Below are positions 7,540-16,578 of a DNA stretch of 64,000 nt, piece after piece (the first letter of the stretch is position 1; each line of letters begins with the position of its first letter). A program made the translations under genes and the position numbers. This DNA is from Vogesella sp. LIG4 (GTDB taxonomy: Bacteria > Pseudomonadota > Gammaproteobacteria > Burkholderiales > Chromobacteriaceae): the NCBI RefSeq assembly GCF_900090205.1, contig NZ_LT607802.1, positions 34,622 through 98,621 on the forward strand, written 5' to 3'. The notes under the pieces are model-generated. The model was not told the origin of the DNA, ran no database searches, and worked only from the letters and a program-made list of their open reading frames with translations.

Positions 7540-9131
7540 ACGAGCGAGCCATGCCGGACAGGCCCGGCCACGCGCGCGACCCGGCGCTGGCCGCCCGCCT
7601 GGGCTGGCTCATCGCCACCCCGCTGCTGCTGCTGGCCGCCATGGCCTACACCGGCTTCGACCCGCGCCTGCTGCTGGACGCCAACACCCTGGCCACCCTC
7701 GGCGGTTTCCTGCGCCAGTTCTTTCCCCCCAGCCACCAGCCGGATTTCCTCGCCAGCCTGCTGCAGCAGACCGTCACCACGCTGGCAGTCGCCAGCCTGG
7801 GCACGCTGCTGGCAATGCTGATCGGCCTGCCGGCCGCGCTGCTCACCAGCCGCGCGCTGGACCGCGACGCACTGTGCGGCGATGTGCCATCGCGCCCCTG
7901 GCGCCTGCTGCAGGGCAGCCTGCGCGCGCTGATGGTGATACTGCGCGGCGTGCCGGACCTGGTGTGGGCGCTGCTGCTGGTGCGCGCTGCGGGCCTGGGC
8001 AGCCTGCCCGGCGTGCTGGCGCTGGGCCTGGCCTACGGCGGCATGCTGGGCAAGGTGTACGCCGAGATTCTGGAAGCGCAGCCGCGCGAGCCGGCCGCCG
8101 CGCTGGCCGCCAGCGGCGCCGGTCGGCTGAGCATCTTCACCTGGGCGCTGCTGCCGCAGGCCATGCACGAGCTGATCAGCTACAGCGTGTACCGCTGGGA
8201 ATGCGCCATCCGCGCTTCGGCAGTGATGGGCTTCGTCGGCGCCGGCGGCCTCGGTCTGCTGCTGGACACCGCCATCCGCATGCTCGATGGCGGCGAAGTG
8301 GGTGCGCTGCTGCTGGTATTCGTGCTGCTGGTGGCGCTGACCGAGCTGGTAAGCCGGCTGGCACGCCTGGCGGTGGAAAGCCGCCGTGGCGGCCTGCTGC
8401 TGGCTGGCGGCTTTCTGGCGCTGCAGGGAGCCGCGTTGTACTGGCTGTGGCCGCAATGGCAGGGCAGCCCGTTCAATGTCGGCGGCCTGCTGCACTTTGC
8501 CGGCGAGCTGCTGCACCTCAACCTGGCGCCGGCCTTCCTGCTGAAAGTGGCCGGCGGCATGCTGGAAACCCTGGCGCAATCGGCACTGGGCACCGCGCTG
8601 GCCTTCATCGGCGGCGCGCTGCTGGCGCTGCCGGCCAGCAACCGCGGCCCGCGCTGGCTACGCCTGCCGGTGCGGCTGCTGCTGAACTTCCTGCGCGGCA
8701 CGCCGGACCTGCTGTGGGGCGCCATCGCCGTGCTGGCGCTGAGCCTGGGCCCGGCCGCCGGCGTGCTGGCGCTGGCGATGCACACCAGCGGCGTGCTGGG
8801 CCGGCTGTTCGCCCAGACGCTGGAAAACCTGCCGCCGGAGCCGGAGGCCGCGCTGCTGCTCAGCGGCGCCCCCGCCCCCGCCCGCCTCGCCTACGGCCTG
8901 CTGCCGCAGGCGCTGCCGCAGTGGATCGCCTACACGCTGTACCGCTGGGAAAACAATATCCGTATCGCCGCCATCCTCGGCCTGGTAGGCGCCGGCGGCC
9001 TGGGCCAGCAGCTGTACCTGGCGATGTCGCTGTTCCAGCTGCGCAACGCCGCCACGCTGATCCTGGCCATGCTGCTGCTGTCCTGGGGCGTGGAATGCCT
9101 CAGCCGCTGGCTGCGGCGCGGCCTGGAGTAA
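7533..9131 (+). CDS. double-length PhnE-like ABC permease (two fused permease domains)
   Basis: 532 residues, about twice a normal PhnE. Two homologous halves each contain an EAA-type loop: AALAASGAGRLSIFTWALLPQA followed by YSVYRWECAIRASAVMGFVGAGGLG, and EAALLLSGAPAPARLAYGLLPQA followed by YTLYRWENNIRIAAILGLVGAGGLG. One polypeptide thus supplies both transmembrane halves that usually come from a homodimer. The ATG at 7533 overlaps the ATPase stop. An extra ATG at 7551 is possible but less well placed. Confidence 0.9.
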   Translation: MLNERAMPDRPGHARDPALAARLGWLIATPLLLLAAMAYTGFDPRLLLDANTLATLGGFLRQFFPPSHQPDFLASLLQQTVTTLAVASLGTLLAMLIGLPAALLTSRALDRDALCGDVPSRPWRLLQGSLRALMVILRGVPDLVWALLLVRAAGLGSLPGVLALGLAYGGMLGKVYAEILEAQPREPAAALAASGAGRLSIFTWALLPQAMHELISYSVYRWECAIRASAVMGFVGAGGLGLLLDTAIRMLDGGEVGALLLVFVLLVALTELVSRLARLAVESRRGGLLLAGGFLALQGAALYWLWPQWQGSPFNVGGLLHFAGELLHLNLAPAFLLKVAGGMLETLAQSALGTALAFIGGALLALPASNRGPRWLRLPVRLLLNFLRGTPDLLWGAIAVLALSLGPAAGVLALAMHTSGVLGRLFAQTLENLPPEPEAALLLSGAPAPARLAYGLLPQALPQWIAYTLYRWENNIRIAAILGLVGAGGLGQQLYLAMSLFQLRNAATLILAMLLLSWGVECLSRWLRRGLE

Positions 9132-9182
9132 GCCCCGGCGCCAACGCCACGGTCAGCTGCTAAAGGTTGGCCGCATGCAAAA

Positions 9183-9212
9183 CAGCCCTGCCGGCTTACG
9201 CTGGCAGGGCTG
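9183..9212. terminator. bidirectional terminator between the permease gene and metG
   Basis: CAGCCCTGCC (9183-9192) pairs with GGCAGGGCTG (9203-9212) around a 10-nt loop, between convergent genes. A copy of the dispersed 10-mer lies immediately before it (9166-9175). Confidence 0.7.
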
Positions 9213-9240
9213 GTTGTCGTTTGGCAATCGCGCTGGCTTA

Positions 9241-11310
9241 TTAGCCGATGCGCATGCCCGGCTCGGCGCCCTCATCCGCATCCAGCAGGAACAGGCCGGT
9301 GCCGTCTTCCACGCCGGAGGCGCACACGATCATGCCCTGCGACACGCCAAAGCGCATCTTGCGCTCGGCCAGGTTGGCCACCACGATCACCTTGCGGCCA
9401 ACCAGCTGTTCCGGCTGCTGGTAGGCGGCGCGGATGCCGGAGAAGATGTTGCGGGTTTCAAAGCCCAGGTCGACGCTGAACTGCAGCAGCTTGTCGGAGC
9501 CGTCCACGAAGCTGCAGGCCAGCACCTTGCCCACGCGCAGGTCCAGCTTGGCAAAGTCGTCGATCTTGATGGTGTCGGCCAGCGGCTCGTAGTTGGCCGC
9601 AGCGGCCGGTGCTTGTGCTTCCATGCTCTGTTTGTTCGCTTCGATGAGTTTTTCGATCAGCACCGGGTCGATGCGCTGCATCAGGTGCTGGTACGGTTTG
9701 ATGGTGTGGTTCAGCAGCAGCTGCTGCGCATCGGCCCACTGCAGCGGCGCGATGTCGAGGAACGCTTCCACGCTCTCCGCCAGCTTGGGCAGTACCGGCT
9801 TCAGGTACAGGGTGAGCAGGCGGAAGGCGTTGATCAGCACGCTGCACACTTCGTGCAGGCGCGCGTCCTGGCCTTCCTGCTTGGCCAGTTCCCACGGCTT
9901 GTTGGCGTCCACGTAGCCGTTGACGATATCGGCAATGGCCATGATCTCGCGCAGCGCCTTGGCGTATTCGCGCGCTTCGAAAGCGGCGGCGATGTTCTCC
10001 GCCTCGCCGGCGATATTGCCCAGCAGACGGGTTTCGTCTTCAAGGTTGGCCGCAAGCAGGCCGCCGAAGCGCTTGGTGATGAAGCCGGCAGCGCGGCTGG
10101 CGATGTTGACGTATTTGCCCACCACGTCGGAGTTCACCCGCGCCACGAAGTCGGACAGGCTCAGGTCGATGTCTTCGATGCGGCCGTTGAGCTTGCCGGC
10201 GATGTAGTAGCGCATCCACTCCGGGTTCAGGCCGCAATCGAGGTAGCTCTTGGCGGTGATGAAGGTGCCGCGCGACTTGGACATCTTCTGGCCGTCCACG
10301 GTCAGGAAGCCGTGGGCGAACACACCGGTGGGCGCGCGGTAGCCAGAGTATTTCAGCATGGCCGGCCAGAACAGCGCGTGGAAGTACAGGATGTCCTTGC
10401 CGATGAAGTGGTACATCTCGGCGTCGGAATCGGCGCGGAAGTAGTCATCGAAATCGATGCCGCTGCGCTCGCACAGGTTCTTGAAGCTGGCCATGTAGCC
10501 GATGGGCGCATCCAGCCACACGTAGAAGTACTTGCCCGGCGCATCCGGAATCTCGAAGCCGAAGTACGGCGCATCACGGCTGATGTCCCAGTCCTGCAGG
10601 CCGCCTTCGATCCACTCGTTCATCTTGTTCAGCGACTCGGGCTGCAGGTGCGGCTGGCTCACGCCGTCGGCGCGCACACTGCTGCCGCCGGTCCAGCCCT
10701 TGAGGAAGTCCACGCACTCGCCCAGGCGGAAGAAGAAATGCTCGGAGGTCTTCAGCACCGGGGTGGCGCCGGATACCGCCGAGTACGGGTTCTTCAGCTC
10801 GGTGGGGTTGTAGGTGGCGCCACACACTTCACAGTTGTCGCCGTACTGGTCCTTGGCGCCGCACTTCGGGCATTCGCCCTTCACGAAGCGGTCCGGCAGG
10901 AACATCAGCTTTTCCGGGTCGAACAGCTGCTCGATGGTGCGGCTGACGATCTTGCCGTCGGCCTTCAGCGTCTTGTAGATGTGCTCGGCGAAGTGTTTGT
11001 TCTCCGGCGAGTTGGTGCTGTAGTAGTTGTCGTAGCCGATGTGGAAACCGCTGAAGTCGGCCAGGTGCTCGCTCTTCACGCGTTCGATCAGCTGCTCCGG
11101 GGTGATGCCCTGCTTTTCCGCCGCCAGCATGATGGGCGCACCGTGGGTGTCGTCGGCGCACACGTAGTGGCAGTCATGACCACGCATCTTCTGGAAGCGC
11201 ACCCAGACGTCGGTCTGGATGTGTTCGAGCATGTGACCAAGGTGGATGGCGCCGTTGGCATACGGCAGCGCGCTGGTTACCAGAATCTTGCGTTTGCTGG
11301 GTTTGGTCAT
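9241..11310 (-). CDS. metG: methionyl-tRNA synthetase
   Basis: 689 residues, the long dimeric bacterial form. It charges tRNA-Met in the cytoplasm. The class I signature is HLGH (23-26) and KMSKS (342-346). A zinc knuckle, Cys147/150/160/163, matches the E. coli-type enzyme, and the C-terminal EMAP-like tRNA-binding domain (from about 585, [12 protein letters not shown]) is present. I start at [20 protein letters not shown]; the frame stays open 31 codons upstream but without family support. Four copies of the 10-mer lie in or just after it. Confidence 0.97.
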   Translation of the reverse strand: MTKPSKRKILVTSALPYANGAIHLGHMLEHIQTDVWVRFQKMRGHDCHYVCADDTHGAPIMLAAEKQGITPEQLIERVKSEHLADFSGFHIGYDNYYSTNSPENKHFAEHIYKTLKADGKIVSRTIEQLFDPEKLMFLPDRFVKGECPKCGAKDQYGDNCEVCGATYNPTELKNPYSAVSGATPVLKTSEHFFFRLGECVDFLKGWTGGSSVRADGVSQPHLQPESLNKMNEWIEGGLQDWDISRDAPYFGFEIPDAPGKYFYVWLDAPIGYMASFKNLCERSGIDFDDYFRADSDAEMYHFIGKDILYFHALFWPAMLKYSGYRAPTGVFAHGFLTVDGQKMSKSRGTFITAKSYLDCGLNPEWMRYYIAGKLNGRIEDIDLSLSDFVARVNSDVVGKYVNIASRAAGFITKRFGGLLAANLEDETRLLGNIAGEAENIAAAFEAREYAKALREIMAIADIVNGYVDANKPWELAKQEGQDARLHEVCSVLINAFRLLTLYLKPVLPKLAESVEAFLDIAPLQWADAQQLLLNHTIKPYQHLMQRIDPVLIEKLIEANKQSMEAQAPAAAANYEPLADTIKIDDFAKLDLRVGKVLACSFVDGSDKLLQFSVDLGFETRNIFSGIRAAYQQPEQLVGRKVIVVANLAERKMRFGVSQGMIVCASGVEDGTGLFLLDADEGAEPGMRIG

Positions 11311-11424
11311 GGGTGCATCCCGGTTGGTATTCTGAAACGGTCGATTATAGCGGCCAAGCCTGCCCTTACCCACCCCCTTTTTGCCTGGCTGCGGGGGCAG
11401 CAAAACGGCTGCTGGTCGCGAAGG

Positions 11425-11448
11425 GTTGGCCGCAAGAATGCGGCCAAC
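11425..11448. repeat. inverted pair of the dispersed 10-mer with 4-nt loop
   Basis: GTTGGCCGCA (11425-11434), loop AGAA, TGCGGCCAAC (11439-11448). It lies between the exporter stop and the metG start on the minus strand and may act as the exporter's terminator hairpin, although the T-run is missing. Confidence 0.8.
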
Positions 11449-11456
11449 TCATGTAC

Positions 11457-12707
11457 TTAGATGCCCTGTGGCAGCAGGTCCGGGTCGCTGCGCTCGGCCA
11501 TGGCCAGCTTCACCTGCGGCCGCGCCAGCAGCACGAAAGCGCTGGAGAACAGCAGTGCCATGGCGGCAAAACCCGGCAGGCCGGCCGTCAGGTAGGCCCA
11601 GCGGAACAGCTCGATGCCCAGCGCGTAGCCGGCCATCGACAGCATGCTCATGCCGGCGGACACAATGCCCTTGGCCTGGATGCTGGCGGTGAGCGCAAAG
11701 CGGTACAGCACGGCAAAGGACAGCCCCTCGCCCAGCGCCATCAGCGACATGCCCAGCGCCAGGTACACGTGGCGGTTGGTCGCAAACACCACGCTGCCCA
11801 GCATCAGCAGCAGGCCGGCCAGCAGCGGCCACATGCCCACCAGCACCGAGCGGCCCAGCGGCCAGCGTTCGGCCAGCAGCGCCAGCAGCAGGTTGCCGCC
11901 GATCAGGCCGGCGAATACCGGAATCTGCCACAGGCCGTACTGCAGCGCGGACAGGCCCATGTCTTCCACCAGCAGCACCGGCGACAGCGCGATCCACGCC
12001 ATCAGCGGCATGGCCAGCAGCGGAATGCACAGCGCGGCGCGCACGAAGCGGCCATGGCGCAGCAGACGCGAGTAGCCCTGCCACAGCGCGCGCGGCGTCA
12101 GCTTGACCTCGGCCGAAGGCTGGCGGGTTTCCGGCATCTTCCAGCACAAGCCCAGCAGCGCGATGAAGGAGAACAGTGCGATCAGCAGGAAGCCGGTGCG
12201 CCACGGCGCCAGCGTCACCAGCGCGGCGCCGGCCAGCGGGCCGGCCAGCGGCGCGATCAGCGCCACATTGGCCATCAGCGCGGTAACGCGCACCGCGGTG
12301 GTTTCGGCATAGGCTTCCTGGATGGCGGCGTAGCCGACGGCATTGATGAAGCACAGCCCGAAGCCCTGCAGCACGCGCAGCAGCATATAGCTGTGGATAT
12401 CGTTCACCAGGTAGGTGGCCAGGCAGCTGGCGGTAAACCACATCACCCCGCCCAGCAGCACCGGGCGGCGGCCGAAGCGGTCGGACAGCGGGCCGGTAAG
12501 CCAGGGCAGCAGCGCGCCGCCCAGCAGATAGGCGGTCATCGACAGCGGCACCCAGGAGGTATCGACGCCGAATTCCTGCACCACTTGCAGCATGGCCGGC
12601 TGCGCCATGTCATTGCCGATGTAGACGGCGAACTCGAACAGCACCAGCGCCAGCGGGAACAGCAGCGTGGTGAGGTTGAGGCGGGAAATCTTGTCTTGCT
12701 GATTCAA
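11457..12707 (-). CDS. mdfA: MdfA-like multidrug MFS exporter
   Basis: 416 residues, 12-helix DHA1 drug:H+ antiporter of the inner membrane. The sequence follows E. coli MdfA closely: FPLALVLFEFAVYIGNDM keeps the acidic residue of helix 1, and SMTAYLLGGALLPWLTGPLSDRFGRRPV is motif A. The frame has no Met at the right place. I choose TTG at 12707 because GAGG lies 7 nt upstream and the protein then begins, like MdfA, just before helix 1. An upstream ATG would add 52 basic residues that look non-coding. Resistance substrates are unknown. Confidence 0.85.
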   Translation of the reverse strand: MNQQDKISRLNLTTLLFPLALVLFEFAVYIGNDMAQPAMLQVVQEFGVDTSWVPLSMTAYLLGGALLPWLTGPLSDRFGRRPVLLGGVMWFTASCLATYLVNDIHSYMLLRVLQGFGLCFINAVGYAAIQEAYAETTAVRVTALMANVALIAPLAGPLAGAALVTLAPWRTGFLLIALFSFIALLGLCWKMPETRQPSAEVKLTPRALWQGYSRLLRHGRFVRAALCIPLLAMPLMAWIALSPVLLVEDMGLSALQYGLWQIPVFAGLIGGNLLLALLAERWPLGRSVLVGMWPLLAGLLLMLGSVVFATNRHVYLALGMSLMALGEGLSFAVLYRFALTASIQAKGIVSAGMSMLSMAGYALGIELFRWAYLTAGLPGFAAMALLFSSAFVLLARPQVKLAMAERSDPDLLPQGI

Positions 12708-12728
12708 ACGGAAACCTCGAACGCGTCG

Positions 12729-12794
12729 CGAAACAAAACACCGTTTCGTACGAAAAAAGGGGTGGATTCTACGCGAAATCAGCCAGTTATCCAA
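12729..12794 (-). promoter_or_regulatory. promoter and possible operator of the MdfA-like exporter
   Basis: On the minus strand, TTGGAT (12794-12789), 17 nt, TAGAAT (12771-12766) form a sigma70-like promoter. Downstream, CGAAAC (12729-12734) and GTTTCG (12743-12748) make an inverted repeat in the early leader, a possible repressor site. Confidence 0.4.
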
Positions 12795-12928
12795 GCAACA
12801 CCGCCCGGAGCGCCGCCGCCGGCGCACAGCGGCTGCGCTTTGGGCTATCATTTCCGCCAACACGCCGGCTCGTACCGGGCGGCAAATCCGACTAAAATGC
12901 TCGGCTATCCAATCAGGTCTCCACTGCT

Positions 12929-14086
12929 ATGTTCTCCCGACTAGGCAAACTGTTCGGCGCCGGCGCCGACGACTCCGCACGGAACCCCACCATGACCCCG
13001 ACCCACAGCGACGACGACATCCTGACCGCACTCGGCAGCCTCATCGACCCCGACACCGGCAAACCCTACCGCCACGCCAAGGGCGTGAGCATTGCCGCCA
13101 ACGATGCGCAGCAGCTGGTAGTGAACGTCACCCTGCCCTACCCGGCGCAGAGCCGCTTTGCCGCCATCCGCAGCGAATTCCTGGCCGCGCTGGCGCCGTT
13201 CGCCGACGGCCGCCAGCCGCAGGTGAACGTGGCCAGCCAGATCACCAGCCACGCGGTACAGCGTGGCCTGTCGCCGCTGCCCGGGGTGAAGAACATCATC
13301 GCCGTGTCGTCCGGCAAGGGCGGCGTGGGCAAATCCACCACTGCGGCCAACCTGGCGCTGGCCCTGGCGGCCGAAGGCGCCCGCGTCGGCATTCTGGATG
13401 CCGACATCTACGGCCCGTCGCAGCCCTTGATGATGGGCCAGCAGGGCCACAAGCCGGAGTCGGACAACGGCAAACTGCTGCCGCTCATCGCCCATGGCGT
13501 GCAGACCATGTCCATCGGCTACCTGGTGGACGAGGATCAGGCCATGGTGTGGCGCGGCCCGATGGTGAGCCAGGCGCTGCAGCAGCTGCTGAACGACACG
13601 CTGTGGGACAACCTTGATTACCTGGTGATCGACATGCCGCCGGGCACCGGCGACGTGCAGCTGACGCTGTCGCAGAAGGTGCCGGTAACCGGCGCCATCA
13701 TCGTCACCACGCCGCAGGACATCGCGCTCCTGGACGCCAAGAAGGGCCTGAAGATGTTCGAGAAGGTGGGCGTGCCGGTGCTGGGCATCGTCGAGAACAT
13801 GGCCATGCACGTGTGCAGCAACTGCGGCCACGAGGAACACATCTTCGGCCACGGCGGTGCCGAGCGCATGGCCGAGCAGTACGGCGTGCCGGTGCTGGGC
13901 TCGCTGCCGCTGGACCTGTCCATCCGCCTGGCTACCGACGAAGGCAAGCCGACGGTGGTGGCCGAGCCGGGCGGCAAGTTGGCCGCACGCTACCAGGACA
14001 TCGCCCGCAAGCTGGCGGTGAAGGTGGGCGAGAAGGCACGCGACTTCTCCAGCAAGATCCCCAAGATCGTGATCCAGAACAACTGA
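12929..14086 (+). CDS. apbC: iron-sulfur cluster carrier protein ApbC/Mrp
   Basis: 385 residues. An N-terminal MIP18-like segment (about 25-110, ILTALGSLIDPDTGKPY) precedes a P-loop ATPase with deviant Walker A SSGKGGVGKST. The Fe-S carrying CSNCG (CxxC) pair lies in MAMHVCSNCGHEEHIFG. ApbC dimers bind and transfer [4Fe-4S] clusters in the cytoplasm. The start at 12929 adds about 21 residues relative to typical homologues; ATG at 12992 is the alternative. TAAAAT at 12893-12898 could be a -10. It is usually found next to metG, as here with one gene between. Confidence 0.95.
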   Translation: MFSRLGKLFGAGADDSARNPTMTPTHSDDDILTALGSLIDPDTGKPYRHAKGVSIAANDAQQLVVNVTLPYPAQSRFAAIRSEFLAALAPFADGRQPQVNVASQITSHAVQRGLSPLPGVKNIIAVSSGKGGVGKSTTAANLALALAAEGARVGILDADIYGPSQPLMMGQQGHKPESDNGKLLPLIAHGVQTMSIGYLVDEDQAMVWRGPMVSQALQQLLNDTLWDNLDYLVIDMPPGTGDVQLTLSQKVPVTGAIIVTTPQDIALLDAKKGLKMFEKVGVPVLGIVENMAMHVCSNCGHEEHIFGHGGAERMAEQYGVPVLGSLPLDLSIRLATDEGKPTVVAEPGGKLAARYQDIARKLAVKVGEKARDFSSKIPKIVIQNN

Positions 14087-14097
14087 GCGGGCTGCGC

Positions 14098-14886
14098 ATG
14101 ATCGGCATGTTCGATTCCGGCCTCGGCGGCCTGTCGGTGTGGCGGCAACTGGTGCGCACGCTGCCGCACGAGTCGGTGCTGTACCTGGCCGACCAGGGCT
14201 ATTGCCCGTACGGCGAGCGCAGCCAGGCGCAGATCATCGCCCGCGCCGAGGTGATTACCGACTACCTGCTGGCGCAGGGCGCCACCCTGCTGCTAATTGC
14301 CTGCAACACCGCCACCAGCGCGGCGGTGCGCCACCTGCGCGCCCGCTACCCCCAGCTGCCGATTGTCGGCATGGAGCCGGCGATCAAGCCCGCGGTGCAG
14401 GCCACGCAAAGCGGCCGCGTCGGCGTGCTGGCCACCCGCGCCACGCTGGCCGGCAGCAAGTTCCGCGAGCTGGCCGAGCAGTTCCGCCAGCAGGCGCAGA
14501 TCGTGTGCCAGCCGGGCGAAGGCTTCGTGGAGCTGGTGGAAAGCGGTGAGCTGGCCAGCCAGCAGGCACGCGACACGGTAAGCCAGTCGCTGGCGCCGCT
14601 GCTGGCCGCCGGCGTGGATCACGTGGTGCTGGGCTGTACCCACTACCCGTTCCTGGCGCCGCTGCTGCGCGACCTGCTGCCAGCGCACATCGACCTGATC
14701 GACCCCAGCGACGCAGTGGTACGCCAGACCGCGCGCCTGCTGACACAACACCAGCTGGCCGCGCCGGCGGATGCAGCGGCGGCCTATCGTTTTGTCAGCA
14801 CCGGCGATACCGGCTGCATGCAGACCTTCATGCGCCAGATCCTGGGCCGCGACGACGCGGTGGAGTATTTGCCGCTGGCGGGTTAA
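14098..14886 (+). CDS. murI: glutamate racemase
   Basis: 262 residues. It supplies D-glutamate for peptidoglycan in a cofactor-independent two-base reaction. The catalytic cysteines are Cys69 (ACNTATSA) and Cys180 (GCTHYPF), with the N-terminal DSGLGGLSV motif intact. The ATG at 14098 is 11 nt after the apbC stop, so the two genes are probably co-transcribed and end at the hairpin terminator at 14903-14950. Confidence 0.97.
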   Translation: MIGMFDSGLGGLSVWRQLVRTLPHESVLYLADQGYCPYGERSQAQIIARAEVITDYLLAQGATLLLIACNTATSAAVRHLRARYPQLPIVGMEPAIKPAVQATQSGRVGVLATRATLAGSKFRELAEQFRQQAQIVCQPGEGFVELVESGELASQQARDTVSQSLAPLLAAGVDHVVLGCTHYPFLAPLLRDLLPAHIDLIDPSDAVVRQTARLLTQHQLAAPADAAAAYRFVSTGDTGCMQTFMRQILGRDDAVEYLPLAG

Positions 14887-14902
14887 GTCTCGTAGCCGAA
14901 CA

Positions 14903-14950
14903 AAAAAAAACATGCGGCCAACCCGTAAAGGTTGGCCGCATGTTTTTTTG
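14903..14950. terminator. bidirectional terminator built from an inverted 10-mer pair
   Basis: An A-run, ACATGCGGCCAAC, loop CCGTAAAG, GTTGGCCGCATGT and a T-run: 10-mers at 14913-14922 and 14931-14940 form the stem. This is the classic arrangement in which a repeated uptake-type word doubles as a rho-independent terminator, here for murI. Confidence 0.85.
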
Positions 14951-14954
14951 TCAC

Positions 14955-15077
14955 TGTGCAGCCCGGATAAGCGGCGACACAGCAGGGCGAAAGCCCGGTG
15001 TTGCCGGGCGTTCCGCCATGCCGCAGCTACCTCGCCACATGATGGCGGAACGCCCGCTTTGCGGGCTTCCGCCCTAC
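14955..15077. repeat. REP-like palindromic intergenic element, copy 1
   Basis: Read on the minus strand it begins GTAGGGCGGAAGCCCG and continues to GGGCGTTCCGCCAT, then a second inverted GGCGGAACGCCC. It belongs to the same family as 49297-49382, 54821-54888 and 56707-56800: GTAGGGCGGAWGCC hairpins ending GGCGWTCCGCC. Confidence 0.7.
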
Positions 15078-15079
15078 CA

Positions 15080-16372
15080 TTAGCCCGCCGCCTGCAGCGC
15101 CTGCTCCACGTCGGCCCAGATATCGTCGATATGCTCGATGCCGATCGACAGCCGCACCATCTCCGGGCGCACGCCGGCGCGCAGTTGCTCTTCCGGCGAC
15201 AGCTGGCGGTGGGTGGTGGAGGCCGGGTGGCAGGCCAGGCTCTTGGCGTCGCCAATGTTCACCAGCCGGGTAACCAGCTGCAGCGCGTCGATGAAGCGGC
15301 CACCGGCCGCCTCGCCGCCCTTGATGCCGAAGGACAGGATGCCGGAGGCGCGGCCGCCCAGGTATTTGTCCACCAGCGGGCGGCTTGGGTGGCCTTCCAG
15401 CGCGGCGTATTCCACCCACTCCACCGCCGGGTGTGCGGCCAACCTTTGTGCCACGGTCAGGGTGTTGTCGCAGATGCGGTCCATGCGCAGCGCCAGGGTT
15501 TCGATGCCCTGCAGGATCTGGTGCGAGTTGAACGGCGAGATGGCAGCGCCCATATTGCGCAGCGGCACCACGCGGGCACGGGCGATGTAGGCGGCGGCGC
15601 CCAGCACTTCCACGTAGTTGACGCCGTGGTAGCTCACGTCCGGGGTGTTCAGACGCACGAAACGCTCTTTGTGCTCGCCCCACGGGAACTTGCCGGAATC
15701 GACGATGATGCCGCCGATGCTGCCACCGTGGCCGCCCATGTACTTGGTGAGGCTGTGCACCACGATGTCGGCGCCGTGCTCGAACGGCCGGCACAGGTAG
15801 GGCGAGGGCACGGTGTTGTCGACGATCAGCGGCAGGCCGTGGCGATGCGCTTCCTCGGCGAAGGCGCCGAAGTCCACCACATTGCCCAGCGGGTTGCCGA
15901 TGGATTCGCAGAATACCGCCTTGGTGCGCGCATCCACCTTGCCGGCAATCGCCTGCGGCTCGCGCGGGTCGATGAAGCGCACCTCGATGCCCAGCTGCGG
16001 GAAGGTGTGCGCGAACAGGTTGTAGGTACCGCCGTACAGCGTGCTGGTGGCGATGATGTTGTCGCCGGCCTCGGCAATGGTCTGGATGGCGTAGGTGATG
16101 GCCGCCATGCCGGAAGCCACCGCCAGCGCGCCGATGCCGCCTTCCAGCTCGGCCACGCGCTGCTCCAGCACCGCGGTGGTGGGGTTCATGATGCGGGTGT
16201 AGATATTGCCCTGCACCTTGAGGTCGAACAGGTCGGCGCCGTGCTGGGTGCTGTCGAAGGCGTAGCTGGTGGTCTGATACAGCGGCACCGCCACTGCCTT
16301 GGTGGTCGGATCCGGGCTGTAGCCGCCATGTACGGCAATGGTTTCCAGTTTAAACGACTTATTATTGCTCAT
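15080..16372 (-). CDS. metY: O-acetylhomoserine aminocarboxypropyltransferase / sulfhydrylase
   Basis: 430 residues, typical of MetY rather than the shorter MetZ or MetB. It is a PLP enzyme making homocysteine from O-acetylhomoserine and sulfide in the cytoplasm. The Schiff-base lysine is Lys210 in SVHSLTKYMGGHG context, with the YTRIMNPTT and ASGMAAITYAI family blocks. The C-terminal SIGIEHIDDIWADVEQAL is typical. The leader (16373-16470) can pair AGACGC with GCGTCT, but I find no recognisable SAM or SAH riboswitch. Confidence 0.95.
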   Translation of the reverse strand: MSNNKSFKLETIAVHGGYSPDPTTKAVAVPLYQTTSYAFDSTQHGADLFDLKVQGNIYTRIMNPTTAVLEQRVAELEGGIGALAVASGMAAITYAIQTIAEAGDNIIATSTLYGGTYNLFAHTFPQLGIEVRFIDPREPQAIAGKVDARTKAVFCESIGNPLGNVVDFGAFAEEAHRHGLPLIVDNTVPSPYLCRPFEHGADIVVHSLTKYMGGHGGSIGGIIVDSGKFPWGEHKERFVRLNTPDVSYHGVNYVEVLGAAAYIARARVVPLRNMGAAISPFNSHQILQGIETLALRMDRICDNTLTVAQRLAAHPAVEWVEYAALEGHPSRPLVDKYLGGRASGILSFGIKGGEAAGGRFIDALQLVTRLVNIGDAKSLACHPASTTHRQLSPEEQLRAGVRPEMVRLSIGIEHIDDIWADVEQALQAAG

Positions 16373-16578
16373 CTCAAGTTGTCCCTATATGTTGTATTGC
16401 AGACGCTGCTGGCGGAAAATGCTGCCGCTGCTACCTTACCGTGCCGGCGTCTCAGGACAAACCCATAAAATTGCATAACTTGATCAAGATCCTGCCGATT
16501 AACCGGCTTCGGCCCGTTCGCGGGCGAATCGCCACACCGTCGGCTATGCTGCAGTAGCCCGCCTACCAGCCCATCACA

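Noticed and set aside
9175..11460. 761-codon open frame opposite metG
   Set aside because: Antisense shadow of metG; no recognisable domain.
16373..16578. SAM or SAH riboswitch before metY
   Set aside because: A possible AGACGC/GCGTCT stem exists, but no conserved core of SAM-I, SAM-II or SAH motifs can be found.
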